Shown here: piece after piece, positions 23,128 to 33,075 of the stretch
Layout of the letters: every line of letters begins with the position of its first letter
Numbering within the stretch: position 1 is the stretch's first letter
Assembly: GCF_963678635.1 (NCBI RefSeq)
Contig: NC_087063.1
Span: 19,284,143 to 19,348,142 of the forward strand
Reading direction: 5' to 3'
DNA: 64,000 bases
Origin: Symsagittifera roscoffensis
Lineage: Eukaryota > Xenacoelomorpha > Acoela > Convolutidae
Translations under genes and position numbers: made by a program
The notes under the pieces: model-generated
Databases searched by the model: none
What the model saw: the letters and a program-made list of their open reading frames with translations, nothing else
Told to the model about the DNA's origin: nothing

Positions 23128-23973
23128 TGTGCCAGTCGGTCTTATTTGGAAGTTTGACCTTGAGCAACGTTTAGTCTTGATTTTGGGGTCAAAGGCAATT
23201 TTTCAAAAATTTGGATTGATCATGTCATGCTCACGTTTCTCGCGACAACTGAAAATACAAGAAAATAAAATCAGAAGAATCGAACTACAATTGCGGGAAA
23301 GTAGTACAAAAAATAGGAGCGTGAAATTGCTATTCGCAATTTTGCCAAGTAAATCGAACGAGAGTAGAGCTGTCTCAATCCTAGAAAAAGATTAAGTCGT
23401 GACGAGAAGAGGTATAGTAGATTGAGTGGACCAGAGTGAACATTCGGTGGAATCAAAAAAATTGAGTCCTGAAATAAAACTCATTCACTTCAAACTTCTT
23501 GAGTCAAATTTGATTACTGGATTAATTCTAGAGTTGCTTATTAATTTAGTTACTCAATTATAGAAGTCTTGTCGGTTTGTGAGTACCCAATTTAACTTTC
23601 TAGAGTGTGTTTTATGATTGTTATGTTGAGGTAAGGCGAGTTTTAGGTTGATCCATCTGAAATGGATCAAAGTTCCACTGTCTAATAAAAAGTAACTTAA
23701 CGGATTGTTCCGACCCTGTTTTTAACGGCGTTCGTGTGTTTTGGGTATTTTGAGACTTAAGTATGGGGGCGTTCTTATTTCTAGAGTGGAGTATTTTGGT
23801 AGTAGCATTTAAGCTGTAACGCGGTTTGTAGTCTCATGTCGCAAGTGAACCGAATTGGCTCCGAATGTTGAGGTGGAAAAACACAAGAGATAGTTTCACT
23901 GACTCTTGAGCCAATGGTTATAGGGCTTATTTTTCTTTAACCTCATCTGTGACTTAAGTAGGTGACTGTTACA
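23128..23973 (+). repeat. Right LTR of the giant Ty3/gypsy element
   Basis: 846 bases beginning TGTGCCAGTCGG and ending GGTGACTGTTACA, the TGT...ACA ends typical of LTRs. It matches the left LTR over most of its length and the inverted copy at 24058-24975 over nearly all of it. Confidence 0.9.
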
Positions 23974-24057
23974 AACTCTGGAGCAACTCCTGATCTTGAA
24001 ATCCAAAAAATAAAGTGCGTGGCCCAAACATAAAAACAAAATCAAAAAATGAACGTG
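23974..24057 (+). repeat. 84-base LINE fragment between two LTRs
   Basis: The words GAGCAACTCCTGATCTTGAAATCC and the AAAATGCG-like run, read here with small changes, match the flanking LINE at about 1838-1900 and 25440-25490. This spacer is therefore LINE DNA trapped between the right LTR and the inverted LTR. Confidence 0.65.
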
Positions 24058-24975
24058 TGTAACAGTCGCCTACTTAAGTCACATATGAGGTTAAAGAACG
24101 ATAGGCCCTATAATCATTGGCTCAAGAGTCAGGTACACTATCACTTGTGTTTTTCTACCTCAAACGGTCGGAGCCAATTCAGTTCACTTGCGACATGAGA
24201 CTAAAACCCTTGTTACAGCTTAAAAGCCTCTACCAAAAACCCCCCCACTCTAAAAAATAAGAACGTTCCCATATTTTGGTCTCAAAATACCTAAAACACG
24301 CAAACGCCGTTAAAAACAGGGTCAGAACAATCCGTATAATTACTTTTTATTAGACAGTGGTACTTTGATCCATTTCAGATGGATCAACCTAAAACTCTCC
24401 TTATCTCAACATAGCAATATAAAACACACTCAAGAAATTTAAATTGAGTACTCACATACCGGCAAACTCTAGAATTGGAATGAATAAATTAACCAGTAAC
24501 TCCAGCACAAATGGGTAATCAAGTTTAATTCGAGAAGTTTTGAATATGTCAGTTTTAACTCAAGAAACAAGTGTTGGTTCTGAACCATTGGGAGACTTCG
24601 CTTGTCCACCTTTCCACCGAAGATTCACTCTGGTCCTTTTCTAATCTATCTCTTCTTTGTTCGCGATCGCTCTGCCTTCTGTTTCGAACAAGACAGCTCT
24701 ACTCTCCTGTAAGGACCACTCGGTTCACTCGGTTCACTCTGGTATAGCAATTTTATATCTGAAAGTTGCGAATAGCAATTTCCCGCTGCTTTTTTGACTA
24801 CTTTCCCGCGATTGTAAATCGGTTCTTCTGATTTTATTTTTCTATTATTTTCAGTTGTTGCCAGAAACTTGAACATGACATGTCCAATTCGAATTTTGGG
24901 AAAGTTTTGTTTCACCCAAAATCATGTTTCTTGCGTTGCTCAATGTCAAACTTCCAAATATGACCGACCAGCACA
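24058..24975 (-). repeat. Inverted LTR copy, same family
   Basis: About 918 bases whose reverse complement starts TGTGCTGGTCGG and ends GCGACTGTTACA, matching the right LTR end to end with small indels. With the right LTR it forms an imperfect palindrome of about 1.85 kb around an 84-base centre. It may be a solo LTR of a second insertion or the product of a rearrangement. No internal region of a second element adjoins it. Confidence 0.85.
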
Positions 24976-26350
24976 TTGCAACCTTGGACTCCCCTGTAGG
25001 CAATGGCATTTCTTGTCAAAAAGAAATTCTAAATGAAAAATTTGTTGAGTTGGAAAAAGTTTCGGAAGTTATTGATAAACTGGATGCGAATTATGCTTTT
25101 AATCTCCTGAAAATTTGCTTTAGCTTGCCAAAACTCCTTTAACTTTTGCGTAAAAGTCTTTGTTTTTTGCAAAGTTATTTTTGTGAAAAATTACGATCGA
25201 ATTTTAGGAAACTCTTTATGCATAGTAACAAATGTAAGAATGAATTATAACCATTTTTGCAAGCAGTTCTCCCGGCAGCCAAAGGTGGCTTGGGTGTTTC
25301 TTCCGCTCGCCCACGATTTTTAGAAGCTTTTTTAGCCGCAGCAGTAGGAACGAAAGCTACCCTAAGTAAGGGTTTTGGTTTGAAGCACGAGGATGGAACA
25401 TATAATGATGCATTAGAACTTTGGTTTGATTCAGCAACGTGTGAAGTAGCTCCGGAAATCTTAATCCAAAATAAAATGGACACAGCCCATTTTTGATTTA
25501 AAAAAATCTCTCAAATGATTTTGAAACTAGAACCTACTGATGTAAAAAGATTCAAAGCTTACCAGGATAAATTCGAATCGCAATGGCTAAGTGTCATACC
25601 CTGTAAAAATCTAAAATTGAAATTGTCGAATCAGCAGCTAAGAACTGAAATTGAACTCTGCCTAAGTTCAAAAATTTGTGATAAACATCGGTGCGTTTGC
25701 GGAAAAGATGTAACCGAAGATGGATGGCCTGGCCTATCTTGTCTTAAAAAAGCAGGGAGATTCTCTAGGCATTCAATTTGAATGCTCTTTTAAATCAAAG
25801 TCTTGCCTCCACTCACATTTCCTCTCTTTTAGAGCCACGACACCTCCACAGGACATATCAGAAGCGACCAGACGATTTGACCCTCGTCCCATGGGCTGTT
25901 GGTAGGCAGCTCCTGTGATATGGAACGGTAGTTGACTCCCTAGCTCCTAGTAGAAAAAGCGCATGCTCGGTTAGTAACCCCGGAACGGCCGCTGCCGAGG
26001 CGGAAGATCGAAAATCTGACAAATATAGAGATTTAATTATTGATGGATATGTTTTTCAACCAATCGCTTATGAAGTTAAGAATGGCGCTGACCCTAGCAC
26101 TGAGATTTTTCTGAATAAGCTCTATAAGATCTTGTACCGAGTGCACGTGTACCGAGGAACCCAGGGCAGGTAATTTTGTTAAGCAGAGAATCTCCCTGGC
26201 AATACAGATTGCGAATGCCGCTGGCGCACTCGCCATCATAAATTTTGTATCCGTATCACAATATACAATAATATATGTTTTCTCGTGTCGAGTTGCGTGT
26301 TCTTTTTGAAGAAACGTAACCCGTATCGAGTTTAATTTATAACACATCAA
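24976..26350 (+). mobile_element. Decayed LINE-type reverse transcriptase fragment, copy B
   Basis: Begins in the RT thumb region (near SPVGNGISCQKEILNEKFVE and NYAFNLLKICFSLPKLL). It continues with VLPAAKGGLGVSSARPRFLEA at about 25.26 kb. Next is WLSVIPCKNLKLKLSNQQL and a cysteine-histidine cluster, CDKHRCVCGKDVTEDGWPG, at about 25.6-25.73 kb. After a scrambled stretch, an AEDRKSDKYRDLIIDGYVFQ segment appears near 26.0 kb. This order matches the C-terminal tail of a non-LTR-type RT family found in several invertebrates and fish, as I remember it. There are frame breaks between the pieces. About 480-600 bases duplicate copy A, so A and B are separate copies or a duplicated one. Confidence 0.65.
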
Positions 26351-26420
26351 CACTAATTATCTCCTTTTTATCATTATCTTTTCCTTGTCTAGAAAATTCC
26401 GATGATTTTGACTGGATAAT

Positions 26421-27165
26421 GTGATGAAGCAATTCCTAACTGTAACCTCGGTTACTATGTATGATACTTCGACCGAGTCTAACTCAATTTCAATTTTTAC
26501 AATTAGGAAAAAGATATCGGAACTAGGGATTTTTAATAGTAGTAAAAGGTACTTATCATTAAGGCTATCCTTTCTATACCTTATGATCAAAATAGTAGGT
26601 GCAAGTTCTCTTTACCATTCCATCAATAAACTTGAACAATCGGAACAAGATAAGCTTGCTGATCCTGTTCACTCTTTCCCTGGACTGAATCTTAACCCTA
26701 GCACGTCAAATTACTGCCTCGATTATCTTACATCAACCCCTCTCAGGAACTGCAAAATTGTTCTTTGGCACGATTTAATAAACAACACAATAACATCGCC
26801 CCCGAAAAAAGGCAACATACCCCAAACAATCGAAGAACTGATTGCGACCCTTAAGACTATTCCAAACCTCTTTTGCGTCGTTACCTGTCAACGCAAAGGT
26901 GCTCCCTACATATTCGACGATCTTCTAAATTCATTAGACTGTTACGTCATCGACGTGACCAAGCATATTATCAGTGCCTCCGAAAGAATTGACGAATCGT
27001 TAATTGCCGAATACGAAAACTGCACCAGGCTGCTGACATAGAGTCGAGGACTCTAGCTACTGTGCTGCACTATTCTCCTGACTCCAATAGAATCTTCAAA
27101 ACACGTGGCACGAAGCGTCGAACGGCTGCCGAGAAGCGCGAAGCAAAACGGCGAAAATTCTAAAC
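26421..27165 (+). pseudogene. Upstream ORF of the PHD-type LINE, family with VLWHD motif
   Basis: Reads LNPSTSNYCLDYLTSTPL, then IVLWHDLINNTITSP, IEELIATLKTIPNLFCVVTC and ASERIDESLIAEYENC. The first frame ends at 27041. A neighbouring frame continues with LHQ-like HQAADIESRTLATVLHYSPD and a basic tail (TKRRTAAEKREAKRRKF) to a stop at 27163-27165, so one frameshift lies near 27.03 kb. I remember a VLWHD-containing ORF of this layout in other invertebrate LINEs, but know no function. It has mixed alpha/beta character and a strongly basic C terminus, which could bind nucleic acid. Neighbouring ORF1 follows after about 90 bases. Confidence 0.55.
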
Positions 27166-27253
27166 AGGTACGCAAATCTGAGTCCTAAACCTTAAAATCT
27201 CAACAGGCGTGCTCATCGAGTCTCTGGCACTGAGCCTCTTTTAAGATTTTAAG

Positions 27254-28123
27254 ATGTCTAAACATAACACCCGAAATCGGGTCAAGCCAGTCTCTGATTC
27301 TTGTAGTACGTGCTGCGAGAAAATCCTTAAAAATGAAAGCTCTTTCGACAGCTTTTCCTGTGGCTGTCGAATGCACTTGAATGAAGACTGCACTGGTCTA
27401 AGTGAAGCCGCTGTCAATGGAGTACCAGCCTTAGGAAAAAATGCTCTATTGATATGCAACAAATGCGTTGAAGAAAAACGTCAAGATAATTTGACCCAAG
27501 CTGCCCATGAAACTACAACCTCAAAAGAACTTCGAGAAACTCAAATGAAAACCCTGGAAAAAGAAATGACTGACCTCAAAAAAACAGTGACCGAAATCAA
27601 AACGCTGCTAACCACAAAACAACCTGATTCAGATTATTCAACCCAACCTAGCTCAATTGCCAGTCGCCAAAAACCACCACCGAAACCCGCCGAGGAACTC
27701 GATGGCATTCGCATACGAGGAATCTCTGAATCAACGGAGAAGGAAGCAAGATTGCGCCAAGAACACGATCTCGCCGAAGTTCAAAAAGTATTGACCCATA
27801 TGGATGTCAATGCCTCAATTGGCGATGTCATACGCCTGGGTCGATATGACGAGAACAAGATAAGAACAATCCTATTAAAAGTGCCCAATGCATACCAACG
27901 ACGAATGATATTGCTATCTGCGAGGAAACTGAAAAACTCCCCTCAACCAATTTTCCTCAGCCGACAACTGACGAAGGAAGAAGCTGATCAAGAAAACCTT
28001 GCTCTCGTCAGCGACAAATCTGTAGACAGAAAGGACATAAGAGTCCACGATGCAACACTGTACATTCGAAAAGGTGGAAAGTGGACAAAAGAGAAACTTC
28101 CAGATCCCGAAGCACCCAATTGA
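27254..28123 (+). CDS. LINE ORF1 protein with PHD-like zinc finger
   Basis: Intact frame of 289 residues from ATG. Residues 17-75 hold a C/H-rich finger: C-x2-C (CSTC), C-x-C (CGC), H and C (MHLNEDC), then C-x2-C (CNKC). This is a PHD-like arrangement typical of ORF1 in CR1/L2-type LINEs. A coiled-coil-like segment follows at about 85-125 (KTLEKEMTDLKKTVTEIKTL), then a serine- and proline-rich linker. The rest (about 150-289: RIRGISEST, DVIRLGRYDENKIRTILLKV, RQLTKEEADQE) resembles an RRM-like RNA-binding half. ORF1 proteins coat the element RNA. ORF2 starts 13 bases after its stop. Confidence 0.8.
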   Translation: MSKHNTRNRVKPVSDSCSTCCEKILKNESSFDSFSCGCRMHLNEDCTGLSEAAVNGVPALGKNALLICNKCVEEKRQDNLTQAAHETTTSKELRETQMKTLEKEMTDLKKTVTEIKTLLTTKQPDSDYSTQPSSIASRQKPPPKPAEELDGIRIRGISESTEKEARLRQEHDLAEVQKVLTHMDVNASIGDVIRLGRYDENKIRTILLKVPNAYQRRMILLSARKLKNSPQPIFLSRQLTKEEADQENLALVSDKSVDRKDIRVHDATLYIRKGGKWTKEKLPDPEAPN

Positions 28124-28135
28124 CTAGCAGCGACG

Positions 28136-30983
28136 ATGAATATCTTTGTTTACAATGTCAGAAGTATTCTTGAGTATCAACGGCGGACAACCTTCTCTAT
28201 TGCTGTCCAAGTAAAAAACGTTTATCAAGTCATCTGCCTAACTGAAACCTGGTTGACAGAAAGCATCGGCGACGCTGCACTTTTTCTGACAAACTACGTT
28301 ATCCACCAAACTGACAGACCGAGTGACAAAGGCTTGACAAAACATGGAGGCGTACTCATAGCAGTAAACCGTAACATTCCAAGTAGCCAAATCAATTCCG
28401 CGTTTCAAGATTGTGTTATCATCCGCATATCACTGAACAAGCCGATTTTAATATGCTGCATCTACAGCGCTCCTTCAAACAGTACCTACGCATGGGGAAT
28501 CTCAGATCTAATCGAACTCCTAAAGCTCCTGAGGCGTAAGCAATTTGAACAAAGTGCAATTTGTTCGTATATAGTTGGAGATATAAATTTTAACTGTACT
28601 CACTGGCCGTCAATAACTTCAACTTCTCTAGATGAGCAGTCAATCCTTGACGAACTCTGTGAGTCAAATTTCCAACAACTAATAAAAACCCCTGATGGTT
28701 AATCACTAGACATTCTCCTTAGTAACAAACCGCAATTTGTCACCAGCGTAAAACTTGACAACCGTCTGAGTAGTCTATTCAGTTCCGACCATTTGCCACT
28801 CCATGCCAAACTGTCATTTGACTACCGACCTGTTCATAAAAAGACACCAGCCATCAAACAAAAACTAGATTTTGGCATTTTCGCGTACAAGAAAGCAAAC
28901 TGGGAAGAAGTGAATGAATTCATTCGTCAACAACCCTTCCAACCATTTTGCTTGAGCAGTGTTGAACTGATGCTCGATTCTTGGTACGAGTGGTTATACG
29001 AAATACTACAGGACATGCTACCTATCACTACAAAACACAGGTCTGAACAAGCTCCTTGGGTGGGAAGCGATTCCTCCAACCTTATCAAGAAATTAAATAC
29101 ACTCCAACTTAAAAATCAGCGAAAACCTACCCCATCGATTGAAGGCAAAATTGAAAATCTGCAAACTGAACTAACACTTTCCCTTCAAAATGACCAGCAT
29201 CTCCACGAAATAATGCTTTTTGAGAATGGGAAATTTAGCGAAATACAACGATATCTGAAATCAATCACCAAGTCTCGCATGATGCCTTCAGAGATCTTCC
29301 TAGATCAAAAAATAGCCAATACAGACGCTCAGAAAGCTGAATTGTTTAACATATTTTTTCAATCAGTTTTCACACAAAACGCCAACGTTGGGAAAGCAGA
29401 ACGACAAGGTAATGGTCTTCTGAACAGTATCAGTTTCACAATCGATGAAATAGAAGATGCCCTGAATGAGCTGCACGTAAATAAGGCAAATGGACCAGAC
29501 ATGATCGGTAATACTCTTCTGAAAAACTTCTCAAAGTCACTACCAAAATCACTTTACTTACTGTTCAACTTGATTGCAAATAAAGCGATATTTCCAACAT
29601 AATGGAAGATCAGCGAAATCGCACCAATTTTCAAAGACGGGGATAAACAAGACTTATCAAATTACAGACCGATCAGTCTGCCCTCAGCAGTGTCAAAACT
29701 GCTTGAGAAACTAATATTTGATAAACTTGCCCCAATTGTCTACCCAACACTAACACCAGACCAACACGGATTAGACCTAAACGATCAATGATAACAAACC
29801 TAATAGAGTATCTACACGAGATATTTAGCTGCCTAGATTCGCCAAACTGCAACTACCTGAACACCTTCTACTTGGACTTTCAAAAGACTTTGGCAAAGTC
29901 TCGCACGGAATCCTCATGCAGAAATTATCGACTTCTGGAATTGGAGGAAAATGTTTATCTCTGATACACAGCTACCTCTCGAACCGGAAGCAAACAGTGA
30001 GGCTAAATGACACAATTTTCGGAGAGCTGGAAGTCTTTAGCGGCGTTCCCCAGGGCTCTATACTCGGGCCGCTTCTCTTCCGAGTCTTCATAAATGATCG
30101 ACCGTCCTGTGTCATGTCCGCAAATTTTGGTTATGCAGACGACTACAAAATCGTTGGAGACAACCCTTTTACTCTCAACATAGATGTTAGGAGACTTTGG
30201 AAGTGGTGCGAGGAAAACTGCATGTCAAGGAACCTGACGAAAAGTAAAGTCCTCTGTATCAAAGGATCAGCTACGATTGCACTCCCCAGTTACAGCTTCG
30301 AAACCACTGAAGTAATGAAAGATCTGGGCATCCTGATAACCGACACGCTCTCTTGAACGCAACACGCAAAAAAGAGGGCTGAAAAAACCTTAAACGCTCT
30401 CTTCGTACTCAAAAGGAATCTCTCAAAGGCGAATTTCGCGACCAGTAAAAATGCATATATCTGTTACGTTGTGCCAATTCTGTGCTACGGTTCAGCTATC
30501 TGGAAACCATCAAAAGGTGACTTAGGAATCATAGAAAGTGTGCAGCGGAAAGCGATCTCGTGGATTTTCATGACAAGCAATAGTCATATCTCCTATAAAG
30601 ACAAACTCGTGAAACTTAACATCCTTCCTTTGTCTATATACCAAGAGCTTCATGTTGGACTGCTGTTTGCAAAAATACTAGCTGGAAAAGTTGACATCGA
30701 CTGGAGAAGCCATGTAAGCATCACTGACGTTGGAAACTGAAGAGCTCAAATGACACGAAATTTCGTCTGCAAACAAATGCGTCTGAAGAAGTGCGAGTCG
30801 GATTTCTGGTTTCGGGTATGTCGTTTTGCTAATCTGTACAACGAATACTTTAAATGTGACATATTGTTTGACCCAGAATGCAAAAACAGACTTCTAGGAA
30901 TGTACACTAAGTTTTTTCAAAACTCGCTACAACGAATCAGACACATGCACTTGGCGCATTTTATGCGAATGCAACAACTGTAG
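28136..30983 (+). pseudogene. LINE ORF2: endonuclease and reverse transcriptase, interrupted
   Basis: The endonuclease part (28.14-28.81 kb) shows VICLTETWLT, YIVGDINFNCTHW and SSDHLPLHAKL, the apurinic-endonuclease signature. The RT part shows LSNYRPISLPSAVSKLLEK (29.66 kb), FSGVPQGSILGPLLFRVFIN (30.04 kb) and FGYADDYKIVGDNP (30.13 kb). The C-terminal domain runs to a stop at 30981-30983. In-frame stops lie near 28.70, 29.60, 30.36 and 30.74 kb. Single-base frame changes lie near 29.77 kb (in HGFRPKRS) and 29.89 kb (in the FQKAF motif). Clade is probably CR1/L2 from the PHD ORF1 and the ATT tail. Confidence 0.85.
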
Positions 30984-31082
30984 AGACCTGAAGAAACTTA
31001 CACTAATAACTGAAAACTAAACTCTGAACAATGCAATGACTGGGTTTTATGCGAACCCTCGGATTATATTCCTAAATCCTTT

Positions 31083-31133
31083 GTTATTATCATTATTATT
31101 ATTATTAATATTATTATGATTATTATTATTTGT
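31083..31133 (+). repeat. ATT microsatellite tail of the LINE
   Basis: About 50 bases of ATT/TTA repeats at the 3' end of the LINE, the kind of short-unit tail seen in CR1/L2-like elements in place of poly(A). Confidence 0.7.
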
Positions 31134-31222
31134 AAGATCGATGAGATGGGGTCCATATTGTCGAATGCTTAAAATCAACCTTGTAGGACTTAAGAATTTT
31201 TTAAAATTGTTAATTCAAACGT

Positions 31223-31247
31223 TTTCGCACATTTTGTGCATCGTCAG
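31223..31247 (-). ncRNA. Hammerhead-like core in the Penelope-like element
   Basis: On the minus strand, CTGACGA is followed by a 6-base perfect hairpin (TGCACAAAATGTGC, 14 bases with loop) and then GAAA. These are boxes I and II of a hammerhead ribozyme with stem II between them, in correct order and spacing. Hammerhead motifs are known from Penelope-like elements. I cannot find a convincing cleavage triplet with stems I and III, so this may be a remnant or a motif look-alike. Confidence 0.4.
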
Positions 31248-31497
31248 GATATAAAATTTTTTATTTACAATAAAATGATCAAAGATCATGTATGAAATTC
31301 AAAAAGAACATGTTAGAAATTTTTAACCAATCACATTCTTACATCTGTTATTACGTAATCTTTATTTCATCGATTATGACATTTTCCATACTTTTTTGTT
31401 ACTTGAGTCATAATTTTTCGATTTGATGTTTTATCCAAACTGACATGTCAGTTTATTTTTTCAAAAATTGCAATTTTTAGTCATGTGTAAACATGTA

Positions 31498-31866
31498 CTA
31501 TAATTTTAATGTCAGCTCCCTGCTCCTGAACTCCTCGCGCGTGTTAATTCTGGGGCGTTCTTTCCAAATATGTAAGGCCTCCAGAGTGAGGAGTTTCTGT
31601 ATGTTACTTGATTGATCTATAATCTCAGACTTAAGCTCAGCGCTCTTACCATCCCTGTCACATTCTCTCAAATGTTGCCCTACTGGCGAATCTTCCTTGT
31701 GATGCTCTCCAATCCGCGTGGTCAAATGCCGGACCGTTTGTCCAACATAGGTGGAATTACATCCACTACATGTGAGCTTGTAGACCACTCTGGATTTCAA
31801 ATCTTTCGCAAAGGGAGATTTAAGGGACGGTAGGCAAGTCTTGAGCTTTCTCGTAGTAAATATCAC
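31498..31866 (-). pseudogene. Penelope-like GIY-YIG endonuclease region
   Basis: Reads RVVYKLTCSGCNSTYVGQT, where VYKLTC and TYVGQT stand for the GIY and YIG strands of the fold. It continues with VRHLTTRIGEHHKED and SPVGQHLRECD, and ends LEALHIWKERPRINTREE, with the conserved glutamate of the ALxI segment. In PLEs this endonuclease nicks the target. The frame opens with no ATG and continues upstream (SVKEDSLKVSAPIITLQYRG) towards the RT, from which one frame change divides it. It probably belonged to one RT-endonuclease polyprotein. Confidence 0.85.
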
Positions 31867-31979
31867 TTGGGCTCCGGCGTTTTGACGCAGTTTGGCAGCA
31901 AACCACTCCGATGCATTACCCCGGTATTGTAATGTTATAATGGGTGCACTGACCTTTAAAGAATCTTCCTTGACTGATG

Positions 31980-32978
31980 TTACCGTTGTTCGTGTGTCAG
32001 TTTTTCTTCGATGATCTTATTCAACGTTCTTAATACGACACCATCTGACCATTTTTCAGGGTATTGATTATCCACCCATTGTTCTTTATTAATCTTCATT
32101 GCCTTGTCAAAGTTTTCCCAATCTGATGTACTTCTAAAAATCCGATGAACAGTACCCTCAACTACATTGCGTTTATATTGCAATGGAGCGCAGCTTCTGA
32201 AGTTAAGGATAGTCCCAGTATCCGTTGGTTTTTGATACCATCCACATGTTACCTTTTTTCGTGAGTCCACATTAATGTTCAAATCTAGAAAGGCTAAGTC
32301 TCCGTTCGAACCCGGATTTTCGATAGTGAATTGCAAGTTGGGGTGGAGCTCACTAGCTGCTTTTAACACTATATCTGGATCCCCCTTTACCGTCCTCACT
32401 ATATCATCTACATATCTTAGGAACGCTTTGACATTTTCTGTTGGTTTTTCTTGATCTCGCTGCTCTTTACATCTCTTACAATACCAAACTATTTCTGAAA
32501 TTTGCTCATATTCTTTGTCGGATACATTACTACACTTTAAATGGTACCAATTTAAACAAGCTTCGCATTCGATCCCCTTACTTCTGTATGTTACCCTCCG
32601 CTCGCAATCAGGGCATAGGCCATTCCGGTTTTCATTTAGCTGTGTCAACGCAGGTACTTCCTTCATTAATGCATATTCGTACTCCTTTAGCCATAAATTG
32701 GCAAGAATGACAGCAAGGGATGCACCCATTGCCAACCCATCCTTTTGTACGTACCATAAACCATTGCATTTGAAGTGCACCTTACTTACAGCCATGTTCA
32801 ACAATTTCTTCATAGTTCCGCGTGCCAGTTTAGGAGGACTAGTTTGTTCGTACAGTTTCCTCAGTGCTATATCTATTGCCTCCTTTAGTGGGACATTAGT
32901 GTACAAACTTTTGACATCCAGGGAGATAATACTCTCATTATAGTCTAGATCTATGTTCTCTATGATCTCCCGAGCCAT
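31980..32978 (-). CDS. Penelope-like reverse transcriptase with internal PHD finger
   Basis: 332 residues from ATG, an N-terminally truncated PLE RT. Motif A is SLDVKSLYTNVP (19-30), motif B is GLAMGASLAVILANLWL (81-97) and motif C is RYVDDI (188-193). LAFLDLNI, the PLE-specific block after the palm, is near 229, and TDTGTILNFRSCAPLQYKRN follows. Between motifs B and C lies a complete PHD finger: C122-x2-C125, C138-x2-C141, H146-x2-C149, C167-x2-C170, with the family tryptophan at W165, two residues before C167. PLE RTs usually have only a few tens of residues here. The polymerase residues are all present. A short alternative tail results from the frame change at the 3' end. Confidence 0.85.
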   Translation of the reverse strand: MAREIIENIDLDYNESIISLDVKSLYTNVPLKEAIDIALRKLYEQTSPPKLARGTMKKLLNMAVSKVHFKCNGLWYVQKDGLAMGASLAVILANLWLKEYEYALMKEVPALTQLNENRNGLCPDCERRVTYRSKGIECEACLNWYHLKCSNVSDKEYEQISEIVWYCKRCKEQRDQEKPTENVKAFLRYVDDIVRTVKGDPDIVLKAASELHPNLQFTIENPGSNGDLAFLDLNINVDSRKKVTCGWYQKPTDTGTILNFRSCAPLQYKRNVVEGTVHRIFRSTSDWENFDKAMKINKEQWVDNQYPEKWSDGVVLRTLNKIIEEKLTHEQR

Positions 32979-33075
32979 TTGTGTGTTTGTCTCAATGTTT
33001 GCCCCCTCTAAATGTTTGCCCCCTCAATCCACTTGTAGGACTTCTCTAATAAATCTCGTTTTCCTTTTTTAAATT

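Larger units (their letters stand above)
1990..23973 (+). mobile_element. Giant Ty3/gypsy LTR retrotransposon, old and broken
   Basis: The element is about 22 kb, bounded by direct LTRs, with gag, protease, RT, RNase H and integrase regions in Ty3/gypsy order on the plus strand. It carries a leader of about 2.8 kb and about 9 kb of extra sense-oriented sequence after the integrase. The usual size of this family is 5-8 kb, so it is exceptionally large. Its interior is clearly more GC- and purine-rich than the AT-rich surroundings. It is broken, with well over a dozen disruptions. The two LTRs differ at roughly 8-10 percent of positions in their first 270 bases by eye, plus an indel of about 150 bases, so the insertion is old. 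It lies among fragments of one LINE family on both sides. Confidence 0.9.
26360..31133 (+). mobile_element. PHD-type LINE (CR1/L2-like), three ORFs, decayed
   Basis: A full-length-looking non-LTR retrotransposon. An upstream ORF of unknown function (26.42-27.16 kb) comes first, then ORF1 with a PHD-like zinc finger (27.25-28.12 kb), then ORF2 with an apurinic-type endonuclease and RT (28.14-30.98 kb). A short ATT-rich tail ends it near 31.13 kb. ORF1 is intact; the other two are interrupted. The Penelope-like element abuts its tail. Confidence 0.85.
31134..33075 (-). mobile_element. Penelope-like element (PLE), 5'-truncated
   Basis: On the minus strand an RT region is followed by a GIY-YIG endonuclease region and a 3' non-coding part, the canonical Penelope order. 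The start is truncated: coding similarity begins at KSYKWIEGAN near 33.04 kb, just before the first RT blocks. A 16-17-base direct duplication at about 33.00-33.02 kb (around GGGGGCAAACATT) breaks the frame upstream of the RT ORF. A single frame change near 31.99 kb separates RT from endonuclease. The element is otherwise well preserved and so fairly young. Confidence 0.85.
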
